Source: Apostichopus japonicus (Eukaryota; Echinodermata; Holothuroidea; Aspidochirotida; Stichopodidae). From it: a DNA stretch of 64,000 nucleotides. Of the stretch, positions 45,582 through 58,699 are shown piece by piece. A model generated the notes under the pieces. That model did no database searches. It had not been told where the DNA came from and saw nothing but the letters and a program-made list of their open reading frames with translations. The translations under genes and the position numbers were made by a program. The stretch lies in contig NC_092576.1 in assembly GCF_037975245.1 (NCBI RefSeq), positions 32,652,611 to 32,716,610 of the forward strand. The letters run 5' to 3'. Each line of letters starts with the position of its first letter. Position 1 is the first letter of the stretch.

Positions 45582-48430
45582 ACCTATACTGTAGGGTAAT
45601 AACTGTAGCACATTGTATACAGTATGTGAACACTATCCCATAATAACTATATAGCATACTGTGTATGTAGTTACCTAGTACCTACTGTACAGAAATAACT
45701 ATAACACATTATATATAGTATGTGTAAACTATCCCATACTAACTATGTAGCATACTGTGAATGTAGTTACCTGGTACCTTACACCTTACAGTATGTGTAA
45801 ACTATCCCACGTACACTACATATATTTAGTTACCCTGTACCTATACTGAAAGGTAATAGCACATTGTATACAGTATGTGTACAAACTGTGCCATACTAAC
45901 TTTATAGCATACTCTGTATGTAGTTACCTGGTAACTAAGTGTAAAGGAAAAACTATAGTACATTCGATACAGTATGTGTAAACTATCCCATAATAAGTAT
46001 ATATTATACTGTGTATGTAGTTATTACCTGGTACAAACTGTACAGTAATAACTGTAGCATATGTACAGTATGTGCAAACTAAACCATACTAACTATATAT
46101 CATGCATACTGTGTACGTATTTACCTGGTACCTATACTGTAATGACTATAGCACATTGTATATGTGTAAACTATCCCATACTTACTATATCTCATACTGA
46201 GTATGTAGTTACCTGGTACCTATACTGTAGGGTAATAACTGTAGCACATTGTATACAGTATGTGAACAATATCCCATACTAACTATATAGCATACTGTGT
46301 ATGTAGTTACCGTAGTACCTACTGTACAGAAATAACTATGACACATTATATGTGTAAACTATCCCATACCTATGTATAGCATACTGTGAATGTAGTTAAC
46401 TGGTACCTACTGTACAGCAATGACTATAACACATTGTATACAGTATGTGTTAACAATCCCATACTAACTACATAGCATACAGTGTATGTAGTTACCTGGT
46501 AACTAAGTGTAAAGGAAAAACTATAGCACATTGTATGCAATATGTGTGTAAATTATTCCATACTAACTATATATCATACTGTGTATGTAGTAATTACCTG
46601 GTACCTACTGTACAGTAATAACTGTAGCACATTGTAGTATGTGCAAACTAAACCATACTAACTTTATAGCATACTGAGTATGTAGTTACCTAATACCTAT
46701 ACTGTAGGGTAATAACTATAGCACATTATATACAGTATGTGTAAACTGAACCATACTAACTATATAGCATATACTGTATATGTTGTTACCTGGTAACTAA
46801 GTGTACAGCAAAAACTGTAGCATATTGTATACAATATATGTGTAAACTATTCCATAACTACTACATATCATAATGTGTATATAGTTACCTGGTACCTTAC
46901 ACTAATAACTATATCACATTGTATACAGTATGTGTTAACAATCCCATACTAACTACATAGCATACAGTGTATGTAGTTACCTGGTAACTAAGTGTAAAGG
47001 AAAAACTATAGCACATTGTATGCAATATGTGTGTAAACTATTCCATACTAACTATATATCATACTGTGTATGTAGTAATTACCTGGTACCTACTGTACAG
47101 TAATAACTGTAGCACATTGTAGTATGTGCAAACTAAACCATACTAACTTTATAGCATACTGAGTATGTAGTTACCTGGTACCTATACTGTAGGGTAATAA
47201 CTGTAGCACATTGTATACAGTATGTGAACACTATCCCATAATAACTATATAGCATACTGTGTATGTAGTTACCTAGTACCTACTGTACAGAAATAACTAT
47301 AACACATTATATATAGTATGTGTAAACTATCCCATACTAACTATGTAGCATACTGTGAATGTAGTTACCTGGTACCTTACACCTTACAGTATGTGTAAAC
47401 TATCCCACGTACACTACATATATTTAGTTACCCTGTACCTATACTGAAAGGTAATAGCACATTGTATACAGTATGTGTACAAACTGTGCCATACTAACTT
47501 TATAGCATACTCTGTATGTAGTTACCTGGTAACTAAGTGTAAAGGAAAAACTATAGTACATTCGATACAGTATGTGTAAACTATCCCATAATAAGTATAT
47601 ATTATACTGTGTATGTAGTTATTACCTGGTACAAACTGTACAGTAATAACTGTAGCATATGTACAGTATGTGCAAACTAAACCATACTAACTATATATCA
47701 TGCATACTGTGTACGTATTTACCTGGTACCTATACTGTAATGACTATAGCACATTGTATATGTGTAAACTATCCCATACTTACTATATCTCATACTGAGT
47801 ATGTAGTTACCTGGTACCTATACTGTAGGGTAATAACTGTAGCACATTGTATACAGTATGTGAACAATATCCCATACTAACTATATAGCATACTGTGTAT
47901 GTAGTTACCGTAGTACCTACTGTACAGAAATAACTATGACACATTATATGTGTAAACTATCCCATACCTATGTATAGCATACTGTGAATGTAGTTAACTG
48001 GTACCTACTGTACAGCAATGACTATAACACATTGTATACAGTATGTGTGAACTATCCCATTCTAACTATATATCATACTGTGTGTGTAGTAACCTGGTAC
48101 TTAAACTGTACAGTAATAACTATAGCACATTGCATACAATATCTGTTAACTCTCCCATACTAACTATGTAGCATACTGTGTATGTAGTTACCAGGTACCT
48201 ACTGTACAGAAATAACTATATCACATAGTATACAGTATGTGTGAATTATCCCATACTAACTATGTAGCATACTGTGAATGCAGTTACCTGGTACCTGCTG
48301 TACAGTAATAACTATAGCACATTGTATACAATTCAGTATGTGTAATTTATCCCATACTAATTACATAGCATACTGTGTATATACTTGCCTGGTACCTACT
48401 GTACAGTAATAACTATAGCACATTGTTTAC
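45582..48430 (+). repeat. ~96-bp satellite, block 4, with 1,598-bp higher-order repeat
   Basis: The sequence from 45584 repeats from 47182 with essentially no change until about 48040, a shift of 1,598 bp. The region 46700-47160 also repeats the 486-bp unit of 38890-39967. Near-identity of long blocks implies recent unequal exchange or segmental copying. Confidence 0.95.
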
Positions 48431-49188
48431 AGTAGACAGCACATTGCACAATAATAATATTAATAAAACAGTGGATTTACATAGCGCCAAGTCAGAAAGA
48501 GGTATCTGTACTACTCGGTTAACAAGACCAGTCAACTGCAGTCAAAAAGAACAATTAGAGAAATAAGTCTTTACATAACTCTTCAATGTCAACAGCACAA
48601 TGTATATGGTTCACGTGTAAAACTATCGCTACTGACTAGAGCACACTGTGTATGTAGTACTTCTCAACTGTGTAACCTGGTAGTCTAACAATATATAGGG
48701 TATTCATATATCCTTTGATATTGATATATATGTCTAAACTATACATATATGTATATCCCTTATAACCATGTAGGAAGTGTGTATGGCGTGTCGCCACAAC
48801 AGACATTGCAATCAGCTGGTGGTCTTTAAAGATATTGTAAACATAGTGTGTCTAAACTATACATACAGTACACGCACAGTTACCTAATAACCATGTAGGA
48901 TTGTGTGTGTATAACCATGGAGCTATAATCTGTTCATAGCTCCATGGTATAACAGAGAGCATTTTACCATTATCTCACCTTCCCCTAGGAACATTTTTAC
49001 AATATCTTAGCTAGTAGCACAGACTGAAAGTCCTTACATCACACCTCACAGAAACCTCCAACTTCTTAGTTCCAGGAGGTCACCCACACTTTTGGCCTCC
49101 AGTGTAACTTTCTACAACAGAAACCCTTCACCTTTTTTTGTGCACCTATTATTAATTATCTACAAAGTAACCTTCAGCGAGGTGCGTG
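48431..49188. repeat. Duplicated block, copy A
   Basis: From ACAGTAGACAGCACATTGCA through GCCAAGTCAGAAAGAGGTAT, GTAAAACTATCGCTACT and CTCACCTTCCCC this aligns along its length with 59885-60656, with moderate divergence. It includes a hairpin with a perfect 13-bp stem at 48914-48948. No gene seen. Confidence 0.88.
48914..48948. repeat. 13-bp perfect hairpin
   Basis: ACCATGGAGCTAT and ATAGCTCCATGGT flank the loop AATCTGTTC. Stem and loop are both preserved in the second copy at 60379-60413. Confidence 0.9.
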
Positions 49189-49377
49189 CAGTGGCCGAGA
49201 GTCCATAGAGTCAGGGGGCGGATGCCCCCCTGACGGACTCAAATGGACTGCTGGCGCCCTTTTCAGCTTTTTACCACTTTTTACTTATTCGCGATTATTG
49301 ACTTTTCTATATCGCTGTCGAAACACCCCAACAGACCATTCTCGCCCCCCAGACCAATACCGCTAGCTCCGCCACTG
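49189..49377. mobile_element. Short hAT-like MITE
   Basis: Starts CAGTGGCCGAGAG and ends with the complement of CAGTGGCGGAGCT. Flanking 8-mers GGTGCGTG and GATGTGTG match at six of eight positions. The left end is also present at 60657 in the duplicated block, so insertion predates the duplication. Confidence 0.6.
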
Positions 49378-49385
49378 GATGTGTG

Positions 49386-49715
49386 GTCATTTTCTCAGTA
49401 TCTTAACCACTGTTTATGTAGTAAGGTAAATATGTAGACAGAGTAATTTCCAGTCCCATCCTCTTGTAATCTATTGTAAGAGAGTATATAAGATGTAACT
49501 TTCACCAATTGTAGTGAGTGTGATTCAACCTGTAGGAACCGTGCTTAGCAGGGTTTCTCTCAAGCTTACTTTACCCTGACACAGTCACTGTATTCAGTAG
49601 ATATCTAGCCAGTTGAAGATCTAGTATACCGTTTAATTCAACGTCTTTGTTCGTGTCCTTATTTCTTGGTCACACACCACTGTGACAATTTGGTGTTGCA
49701 GTGGTGCTGTGACTT
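49386..49715. other. No recognisable gene
   Basis: Unique sequence between two hAT-like elements; nothing supported. Confidence 0.4.
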
Positions 49716-49723
49716 GTGTATAG

Positions 49724-50393
49724 CACTGGCGTAGGAAGGTATTTTTGTCAGGGGGGGCTGATACATGATGGATTGTGATCGCCGTCCTGGGGCAGGGGTC
49801 TTAAAAATTTCCAAAGGGGGGGCACCCTCTCCCCTCTGGAAAATTTTTGAACAATTAGAGGCCATCAGATGCGGTTTAGTGCCACAAATGTCTGAAAATG
49901 TTTGTAATCAAATTTTCCCATATTTCCTGATTTACTTTACTCATCTTGCGTGCAGTTGCCAGGCGTGTACGTGCTATACGTGATATGCATGAACTACGGA
50001 GTAGCGGCGATGGTGTATGTACTATGTCAGTATGTATGCCTGACCTACCGTACATGAACAAAAGAAAAAAGAGTTCTGTACACACTGTAGCGTATAAGCT
50101 AGCACAACCTAAACATGCAGCACATTGGTCTGGACAAGGTTCGATCCTGACTTATTTTGACGGTATGTTCAAACGCTAGCGAATTTTCTGCAGAGATAGT
50201 GATTCCCAATAATCGCAGTACTAAACAGTCTGAACAATGGTGAAAGACTACGTTTTGAATTTCAGAAAATAGTTCAAATATAAAAGGGGTTTTTACCCTC
50301 GACGACTGGGGGGGGGGGGCAGAAGCATACTTCTGCCCCCAATGTTTTCAGGTGGAGGGCTGTTGCCCCCCAGCCCCCCTTCCTATGCCCTTG
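49724..50393. mobile_element. hAT-like element, GGCGTAGGAAGG family
   Basis: The left end CACTGGCGTAGGAAGG and the complement of the right end CAAGGGCATAGGAAGG agree at 13 of 16 positions. The 8-bp duplication GTGTATAG is exact (49716-49723 and 50394-50401). The inside-terminal parts are G-rich or C-rich and match 61103-61456 (TTTCCAAAGGGG, CCCCTCTGG, CATCAGATGCGG-like). A 77-codon frame at 49946-50179 has no recognised domain. No transposase. Confidence 0.88.
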
Positions 50394-50401
50394 GTGTATA
50401 G

Positions 50402-51185
50402 TGTGTCTCCACTAGTCCAATTACCTGGTAACAGCAACATATTAACTATGTTGGCTATTATCCACCTACATTGGTTGGCCACTGACAAGAAATCAAAATG
50501 GAGGACAAACCCAAAGGCATATGAAGAGCAATATTAGGCCCTAGCGGTCAATACCCACATGCTGTACAAACGATACAGCGATGGACATCTCAGATCCAGC
50601 TAATGATAACAAGGTATCACGTTTCATTACTGTCTGCATATTGTTGCGACAAGAAGTAAAACTTCACTTGCAAGCAACGAAGAGTAACTTTTGCAGAGTG
50701 TGGCAAGTGATTTGGGGAAAGTCTTCAATACCTTACTATTCATCTTCATGTAGTTAATGAATGATAAGAATAGACTTCCCCACATTCCCCAGATCTCATT
50801 TATAACGACCAAGGCCCACTAATTGACCCTGGGTACCAAGACTACCCTTCATGTTCACATTCCACCATGGCAGAAAACAACTACAATGGGATGAGATCAC
50901 ATGACCAGATCACATGGGCAGATTGGTATGTTTCAACACTTGTGGGAAACACTGTATGTCACTTATTTCAGGTTAACAATATTTAATACTTAATAAAATG
51001 CAGAGTAAATTAGTTCAACATCAATACAGATTATTAACTGAAGCTACTGTACTGATCATTAAATTGTACAAGTCCTTTATATAGTGGTTATCATGTACAT
51101 CATAAGTAAGTACCATGTGAAGGACATCAATTTCAAAAATTGATTGTCTACTTTTTCTTCAACTTCGTACAGTACTGTTCCCTGG
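50402..51185. other. No recognisable gene
   Basis: About 780 bp of unique sequence before the 48-bp satellite. The sequence at 51174-51230 recurs at the far edge of the array (58148-58230). Confidence 0.4.
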
Positions 51186-51189
51186 TCTC

Positions 51190-54100
51190 TAGTAATGCAC
51201 ATTGTATACAATATGTTTCAACTATGTACAGCTACCCAGTACTTAACCATAGCATGCCTATAGTATGTTTCAACTGTACAGCTACCTAGTAACCATAGCA
51301 TGTAAACAGTATGTTTCAACTATGTACATCTACCTAGTAACCATTGCATTTAAACAGTATGTTTTAACTATGTACAGTTGCATAGTAACCATAGCATGCC
51401 TAAAGTATGATTCAATTATGTACAGCTACCTAGTAACCATAGCATGTATACAGCATGTCTCAACTACGTACAGCTACCTAGTAACCATAACATGCCTATA
51501 GTACGTCTCAACTATGTACAGCTACCTAGTAACCATAACATGTCTCTAGTATGTCTCAACTATGTACAGCTACCTAGTAACCATAGCATGCCTCTAGTAT
51601 GTCTCAACTATGTACAGCTACCTAGTAACCATAGCATGCCTATGGTATGTTTCAACTATGTACAGCTACCTAGTAACCATAGCATGTAAACAGTATGTCT
51701 CAACTATGTACAGCTACCTAGTAACCATAGCATGCCTCTAGTATGTTTCAACTATGTACAGCTACCTAGTAACCATAGCATGTATACAGTATGTTTCAAC
51801 TACGTACAGCTACCTAGTAACCATAGCATGCCTCTAGTATGTCTCAACTATGTACAGCTACCTAGTAACCATAGCATGCCTATAGTATGTTTCAACTATG
51901 TACAGCTACCTAGTAACCATAGCATGTATACAGTATGTCTCAACTATGTACATCTACCTAGTAACCATAGCATGCCTCTAGTATGTCTCAAGTATGTACA
52001 GCTACCTAGTAACCATAGCATGCCTCTAGTATGTCTGAACTATGTACAGCTACCTAGTAACCATAGCATGTATACAGTATGTCTGAACTATGTACAGCTA
52101 CCTAGTAACCATAGCATGCCTCTAGTATGTCTCAACTATGTACAGCTACCTAGTAACCATAGCATGTATACAGTGTGCCTCAACTATGTACAGCTACCTA
52201 GTAAACATAGCATGTATACAGTATGTCTCAACTACTTACAGCTACCTAGTAACCATAGCATGCCTCTAGTATGTCTCAACTATGTACAGCTACCTAGTTA
52301 CCATAGCATGCCTCTAGTATGTCTCAACTATGTACAGCTACCTAGTAACCATAGCATGTATACAGTGTGCCTCAACTATGTACAGCTACCTAGTAAACAT
52401 AGCATGTATACAGTATGTCTCAACTACTTACAGCTACCTAGTAACCATAGCATGCCTCTAGTATGTCTCAACTATGTACAGCTACCTAGTTACCATAGCA
52501 TGTATACAGTATGTCTCAACTATGTACAGCTACCTAGTAACCATAGCATGCCTCTAGTATGTCTCAACTATGTACAGCTACCTAGTAATCATAGCATGCC
52601 TATAGTATGTTTCAACTATGTACAGCTACCTAGTAACCATAGCATGCCTATAGTATGTTCCAACTATGTACAGCTACCTAGTAACCATAGCATGCCTCTA
52701 GTATGTTTCAACTATGTACAGCTACCTAGTAACCATGGCATGTATACAGTATGTCTCAACTATGTACAGCTACCTAGTAACCATAGCATGCCTCTAGTAT
52801 GTCTCAACTATGTACAGCTACCTAGTAACCATAGCATGCCTATAGTACGTTTCAACTATGTACAGCTACCTAGTAACCATAGCATGTAAACAGTATGTCT
52901 CAACTATGTACAGCTACCTAGTAACCATAGCATGCCTCTAGTATGTCTCAACTATGTACAGCTACCTAGTAACCATAGCATGCCTATAGTATGTCTCAAC
53001 TATGTACAGCTACCTAGTAACCATAGCATGTATACAGTATGTCTCAACTATGTACAGCTACCTAGTAACCATAGCATGCCTCTAGTATGTCTCAACTATG
53101 TACAGCTACATAGTAATCATAGCATGCCTATAGTATGTTTCAACTATGTACAGCTACCTAGTAACCATAGCATGTATACAGTATGTCTCAACTATGTACA
53201 TCTACCTAGTAACCATAGCATGCCTCTAGTATGTCTCAAGTATGTACAGCTACCTAGTAACCATAGCATGCCTCTAGTATGTCTGAACTATGTACAGCTA
53301 CCTAGTAACCATAGCATGTATACAGTATGTCTGAACTATGTACAGCTACCTAGTAACCATAGCATGCCTCTAGTATGTCTCAACTATGTACAGCTACCTA
53401 GTAACCATAGCATGTATACAGTGTGCCTCAACTATGTACAGCTACCTAGTAAACATAGCATGTATACAGTATGTCTCAACTACTTACAGCTACCTAGTAA
53501 CCATAGCATGCCTCTAGTATGTCTCAACTATGTACAGCTACCTAGTTACCATAGCATGCCTCTAGTATGTCTCAACTATGTACAGCTACCTAGTAACCAT
53601 AGCATGTATACAGTGTGCCTCAACTATGTACAGCTACCTAGTAAACATAGCATGTATACAGTATGTCTCAACTACTTACAGCTACCTAGTAACCATAGCA
53701 TGCCTCTAGTATGTCTCAACTATGTACAGCTACCTAGTTACCATAGCATGTATACAGTATGTCTCAACTATGTACAGCTACCTAGTAACCATAGCATGCC
53801 TCTAGTATGTCTCAACTATGTACAGCTACCTAGTAATCATAGCATGCCTATAGTATGTTTCAACTATGTACAGCTACCTAGTAACCATAGCATGCCTATA
53901 GTATGTTCCAACTATGTACAGCTACCTAGTAACCATAGCATGCCTCTAGTATGTTTCAACTATGTACAGCTACCTAGTAACCATGGCATGTATACAGTAT
54001 GTCTCAACTATGTACAGCTACCTAGTAACCATAGCATGCCTCTAGTATGTCTCAACTATGTACAGCTACCTAGTAACCATAGCATGCCTATAGTACGTTT

Positions 54101-57100
54101 CAACTATGTACAGCTACCTAGTAACCATAGCATGTAAACAGTATGTCTCAACTATGTACAGCTACCTAGTAACCATAGCATGCCTCTAGTATGTCTCAAC
54201 TATGTACAGCTACCTAGTAACCATAGCATGCCTATAGTATGTCTCAACTATGTACAGCTACCTAGTAACCATAGCATGTATACAGTATGTCTCAACTATG
54301 TACAGCTACCTAGTAACCATAGCATGCCTCTAGTATGTCTCAACTATGTACAGCTACCTAGTAATCATAGCATATGCCTATAGTATGTTTCAACTATGTA
54401 CAGCTACCTAGTAACCATAGCATGCCTCTAGTATGTCTCAACTATGTACAGCTACCTAGTAACCATAGCATGCCTCTAGTATGTCTCAACTATGTACAGC
54501 TACCTAGTAACCATAGCATGCCTATAGTTTGTTTCAACTATGTACAGCTACCTAGTAACCATAGCATGCCTCTAGTATGTCTCAACTATGTACAGCTACC
54601 TAGTAACCATAGCATGCCTCTAGTATGTCTCAACTATGTACAGCTACCTAGTAACCATAGCATGCCTATAGTTTGTTTCAACTATGTACAGCTACCTAGT
54701 AACCATAGCATGTATACAGTGTGCCTCAACTATGTACAGCTACCTAGTAAACATAGCATGTATACAGTATGTCTCAACTACTTACAGCTACCTAGTAACC
54801 ATAGCATGCCTCTAGTATGTCTCAACTATGTACCGCTACCTAGTTACCATAGCATGCCTCTAGTATGTCTCAACTATGTACAGCTACCTAGTAACCATAG
54901 CATGTATACAGTGTGCCTCAACTATGTACAGCTACCTAGTAAACATAGCATGTATACAGTATGTCTCAACTACTTACAGCTACCTAGTAACCATAGCATG
55001 CCTCTAGTATGTCTCAACTATGTACAGCTACCTAGTTACCATAGCATGTATACAGTATGTCTCAACTATGTACAGCTACCTAGTAACCATAGCATGCCTC
55101 TAGTATGTCTCAACTATGTACAGCTACCTAGTAATCATAGCATGCCTATAGTATGTTTCAACTATGTACAGCTACCTAGTAACCATAGCATGCCTATAGT
55201 ATGTTCCAACTATGTACAGCTACCTAGTAACCATAGCATGCCTCTAGTATGTTTCAACTATGTACAGCTACCTAGTAACCATGGCATGTATACAGTATGT
55301 CTCAACTATGTACAGCTACCTAGTAACCATAGCATGCCTCTAGTATGTCTCAACTATGTACAGCTACCTAGTAACCATAGCATGCCTATAGTACGTTTCA
55401 ACTATGTACAGCTACCTAGTAACCATAGCATGTAAACAGTATGTCTCAACTATGTACAGCTACCTAGTAACCATAGCATGCCTCTAGTATGTCTCAACTA
55501 TGTACAGCTACCTAGTAACCATAGCATGCCTATAGTATGTCTCAACTATGTACAGCTACCTAGTAACCATAGCATGTATACAGTATGTCTCAACTATGTA
55601 CAGCTACCTAGTAACCATAGCATGCCTCTAGTATGTCTCAACTATGTACAGCTACCTAGTAATCATAGCATGCCTATAGTATGTTTCAACTATGTACAGC
55701 TACCTAGTAACCATAGCATGCCTCTAGTATGTCTCAACTATGTACAGCTACCTAGTAACCATAGCATGCCTCTAGTATGTCTCAACTATGTACAGCTACC
55801 TAGTAACCATAGCATGCCTATAGTTTGTTTCAACTATGTACAGCTACCTAGTAACCATAGCATGCCTCTCGTATGTCTCAACTATGTACAGCTACCTAGT
55901 AACCATAGCATGCCTCTAGTATGTCTCAACTATGTACAGCTACCTAGTAACCATAGCATGCCTATAGTTTGTTTCAACTATGTACAGCTACCTAGTAACC
56001 ATAGCATGTAAACAGTATGTCTCAACTATGTACAGCTACCTAGTAACCATAGCATGCCTCTAGTATGTCTCAACTATGTACAGCTACCTAGTAACCATAG
56101 CATGTATACAGTATGTCTCAACTATGTACAGCTACCTAGTAACCATAGCATGCCTCTAGTATGTCTCAACTATGTACAGCTACCTAGTAACCATAGCATG
56201 TACACAATATGTCTCAATTATGTACAGCTACCTAGTAACCATAGCATGCCTCTAGTATGTCTCAACTATGTACAGCTACCTAGTAACCATAGCATGTATA
56301 CAGTATGTCTCAACTATGTACAGCTACCTAGTAACCATAGCATGCCTCTAGTATGTCTCAACTATGTACAGCTACCTAGTAACCATAGCATGTACACAAT
56401 ATGTCTCAATTATGTACAGCTACCTAGTAACCATAGCATGCCTCTAGTATGTTTCAACTATGTACAGCTACCTAGTAACCATAGCATGCCTCTAGTACTG
56501 TATGTCTCAACTATGTACAGCTACCTAGTAACCATAGCATGCCTATAGTATGTTTCAACTATGTACAGCTACCTAATAACCATAGCATGCCTCTAGTATG
56601 TTTCAACTATGTACAGCTACCTAGTAACCATAGCATGCCTCTAGTACTGTATGTCTCAACTATGTACAGCTACCTAGTAACCATAGCATGCCTATAGTAT
56701 GTTTCAACTATGTACAGCTACCTAGTAACCATAGCATGTATACAGTATGTCTCAACTATGTACAGCTACCTAGTAACCATAGCATGCCTCTAGTATGTCT
56801 CAACTATGTACAGCTACCTAGTAACCATAGCATGAATACTGTATATCTCAACCATGCACAGCTACCTAGTAACCATAGCATGTATACAGTATGTCTCAAC
56901 TACGTACAGCTACCTAGTAACCATAGCATGCCTCTAGTATGTCTCAACTATGTACAGCTACCTAGTAACCATAGCATGCCTCTAGTATGTCTGAACTATG
57001 TACAGCTACCTAGTAACCATAGCATGCCTCTAGTATGTCTCAACTATATACAGCTACCTAGTAAACATAGCATGCCTCTAGTATGTCTCAACTATGTACA

Positions 57101-58140
57101 GCTACCTAGTAACCATAGCATGCCTATAGTATGTTTCAACTATGTACAGCTACCTAGTAACCATAGCATGTATACAGTATGTCTCAACTATGTACAGCTA
57201 CCTAGTAACCATAGCATGCCTCTAGTATGTCTCAACTATGTACAGCTACCTAGTAATCATAGCATGCCTATAGTATGTTTCAACTATGTACAGCTACCTA
57301 GTAACCATAGCATGCCTCTAGTATGTCTCAACTATGTACAGCTACCTAGTAACCATAGCATGCCTCTAGTATGTCTCAACTATGTACAGCTACCTAGTAA
57401 CCATAGCATGCCTCTAGTATGTCTCAACTATGTACAGCTACCTAGTAACCATAGCATGCCTCTAGTATGTCTGAACTATGTACAGCTACCTAGTAACCAT
57501 AGCATGTAAACAGTATGTCTCAACTATGTACAGCTACCTAGTAACCATAGCATGCCTCTAGTATGTCTCAACTATGTACAGCTACCTAGTAACCATAGCA
57601 TGTATACAGTATGTCTCAACTACGTACAGCTACCTAGTAACCATAGCATGCCTCTAGTATGTCTCAACTATGTACAGCTACCTAGTAACCATAGCATGTA
57701 CACAATATGTCTCAATTATGTACAGCTACCTAGTAACCATAGCATGCCTCTAGTATGTCTCAACTATGTACAGCTACCTAGTAACCATAGCATGCCTCTA
57801 GTATGTTTCAACTATGTACAGCTACCTAGTAACCATAGCATGTATGCAGTATGTCTCAACTATGTACAGCTACCTAGTAACCATAGCATGCCTATAGTAT
57901 GTCTCAACTATGTACAGCTACCTAGTAACCATAGCATGAATACTGTATATCTCAACCATGCACAGCTACCTAGTAACCATAGCATGTATACAGTATGTCT
58001 CAACTACGTACAGCTACCTAGTAACCATAGCATGCCTCTAGTATGTCTCAACTATGTACAGCTACCTAGTAACCATAGCATGCCTCTAGTATGTTTCAAC
58101 TATGTACAGCTACCTAGTAACCATAGCATGTATACAGTAT
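51190..58140 (+). repeat. 48-bp satellite, ~140 copies, higher-order structured
   Basis: Unit: CATGCCTCTAGTATGTCTCA plus ACTATGTACAGCTACCTAGT plus AACCATAG, 48 bp. Variants differ mainly at the first 14 bases (GCCTCTAG, GCCTATAG, GTATACAG, GTAAACAG). As 48 is 16 codons, one plus frame encodes MPLVCLNYVQLPSNHS repeated. The variant GTAAACAG gives the in-frame TAA that ends each long frame, at 51689, 52889, 54137, 55435, 56011 and 57509. Those spacings are 25, 26, 27 (plus 2 bp), 12 and 31 (plus 10 bp) units, showing higher-order copying of 1.2-1.3-kb blocks. I judge the frames non-coding. Confidence 0.97.
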
Positions 58141-58429
58141 GTTTCAAGTACGTACAGTACTGTTCTCTGGTCTCTAGATATGCACATTGTATACAATATG
58201 TTTCAACTATCATGTACAGCTACCTAGTAACCATAGCATGCCTAGAGTATGCACACAGTATGTATGTCTAAAGATCCTGTTTATATTATACTGTAGGCTC
58301 TTGATGAAGTTTACAGTGCATTAATACACAGAGTATGTATGTATATATATACTGTGCAGTACAGGTACCACACCGCAATTAGAGTACTGAACAGCCGCTG
58401 GAAAAGTTATTTGTCGGGAAAAAGTTTGG

Positions 58430-58690
58430 TTAAATGTTGATATTACTCCGAGCGAGCAGATGGAAGGGTTAGGGTGCACTATATGGTAAACTAGTTCCTC
58501 TTCTAGCTCAAAATATAAATAGTCGTAACATAGAAATTTGCAAGTACCATGACAGGCAAAGATCTCAGCTATCATGTGGTTGGGTAGGATATATGCCATT
58601 TGAAAACTTCTATCTATGCTTTGGTGGGTCTTGAATGTGATGAGTTTAGTGTGTAAGTCAATGGAACAATTAATTGTGGTGTGACACCTA
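58430..58690. repeat. Dispersed segment shared with the foldback element interior
   Basis: Aligns with 5612-5876 almost end to end but lacks palindrome arms. The minus frame of 147 codons covering it (58321-58764) shows no recognised domain and extends beyond the shared segment. Confidence 0.7.
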
Positions 58691-58699
58691 CAATATGTT

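Noticed and set aside
46061-46282. Identical 73-codon ORFs at 46061 and 47659
   Set aside because: They are the same satellite sequence in two higher-order copies; no protein features.
50130-50160. tRNA B-box-like word GGTTCGATCC
   Set aside because: No A box at the right distance, no acceptor stem, and it lies inside a hAT-like element.
51732-57509. Long plus-strand ORFs (up to 401 codons) repeating a 16-residue unit
   Set aside because: The repeat unit is 48 bp, so frame openness follows from the period. Stops come from one repeat variant, units vary without sparing codon sense, and there is no signal or known family.
51190-58140. CRISPR-like array
   Set aside because: There are no unique spacers: units abut directly with 48-bp period, and the context is clearly eukaryotic.
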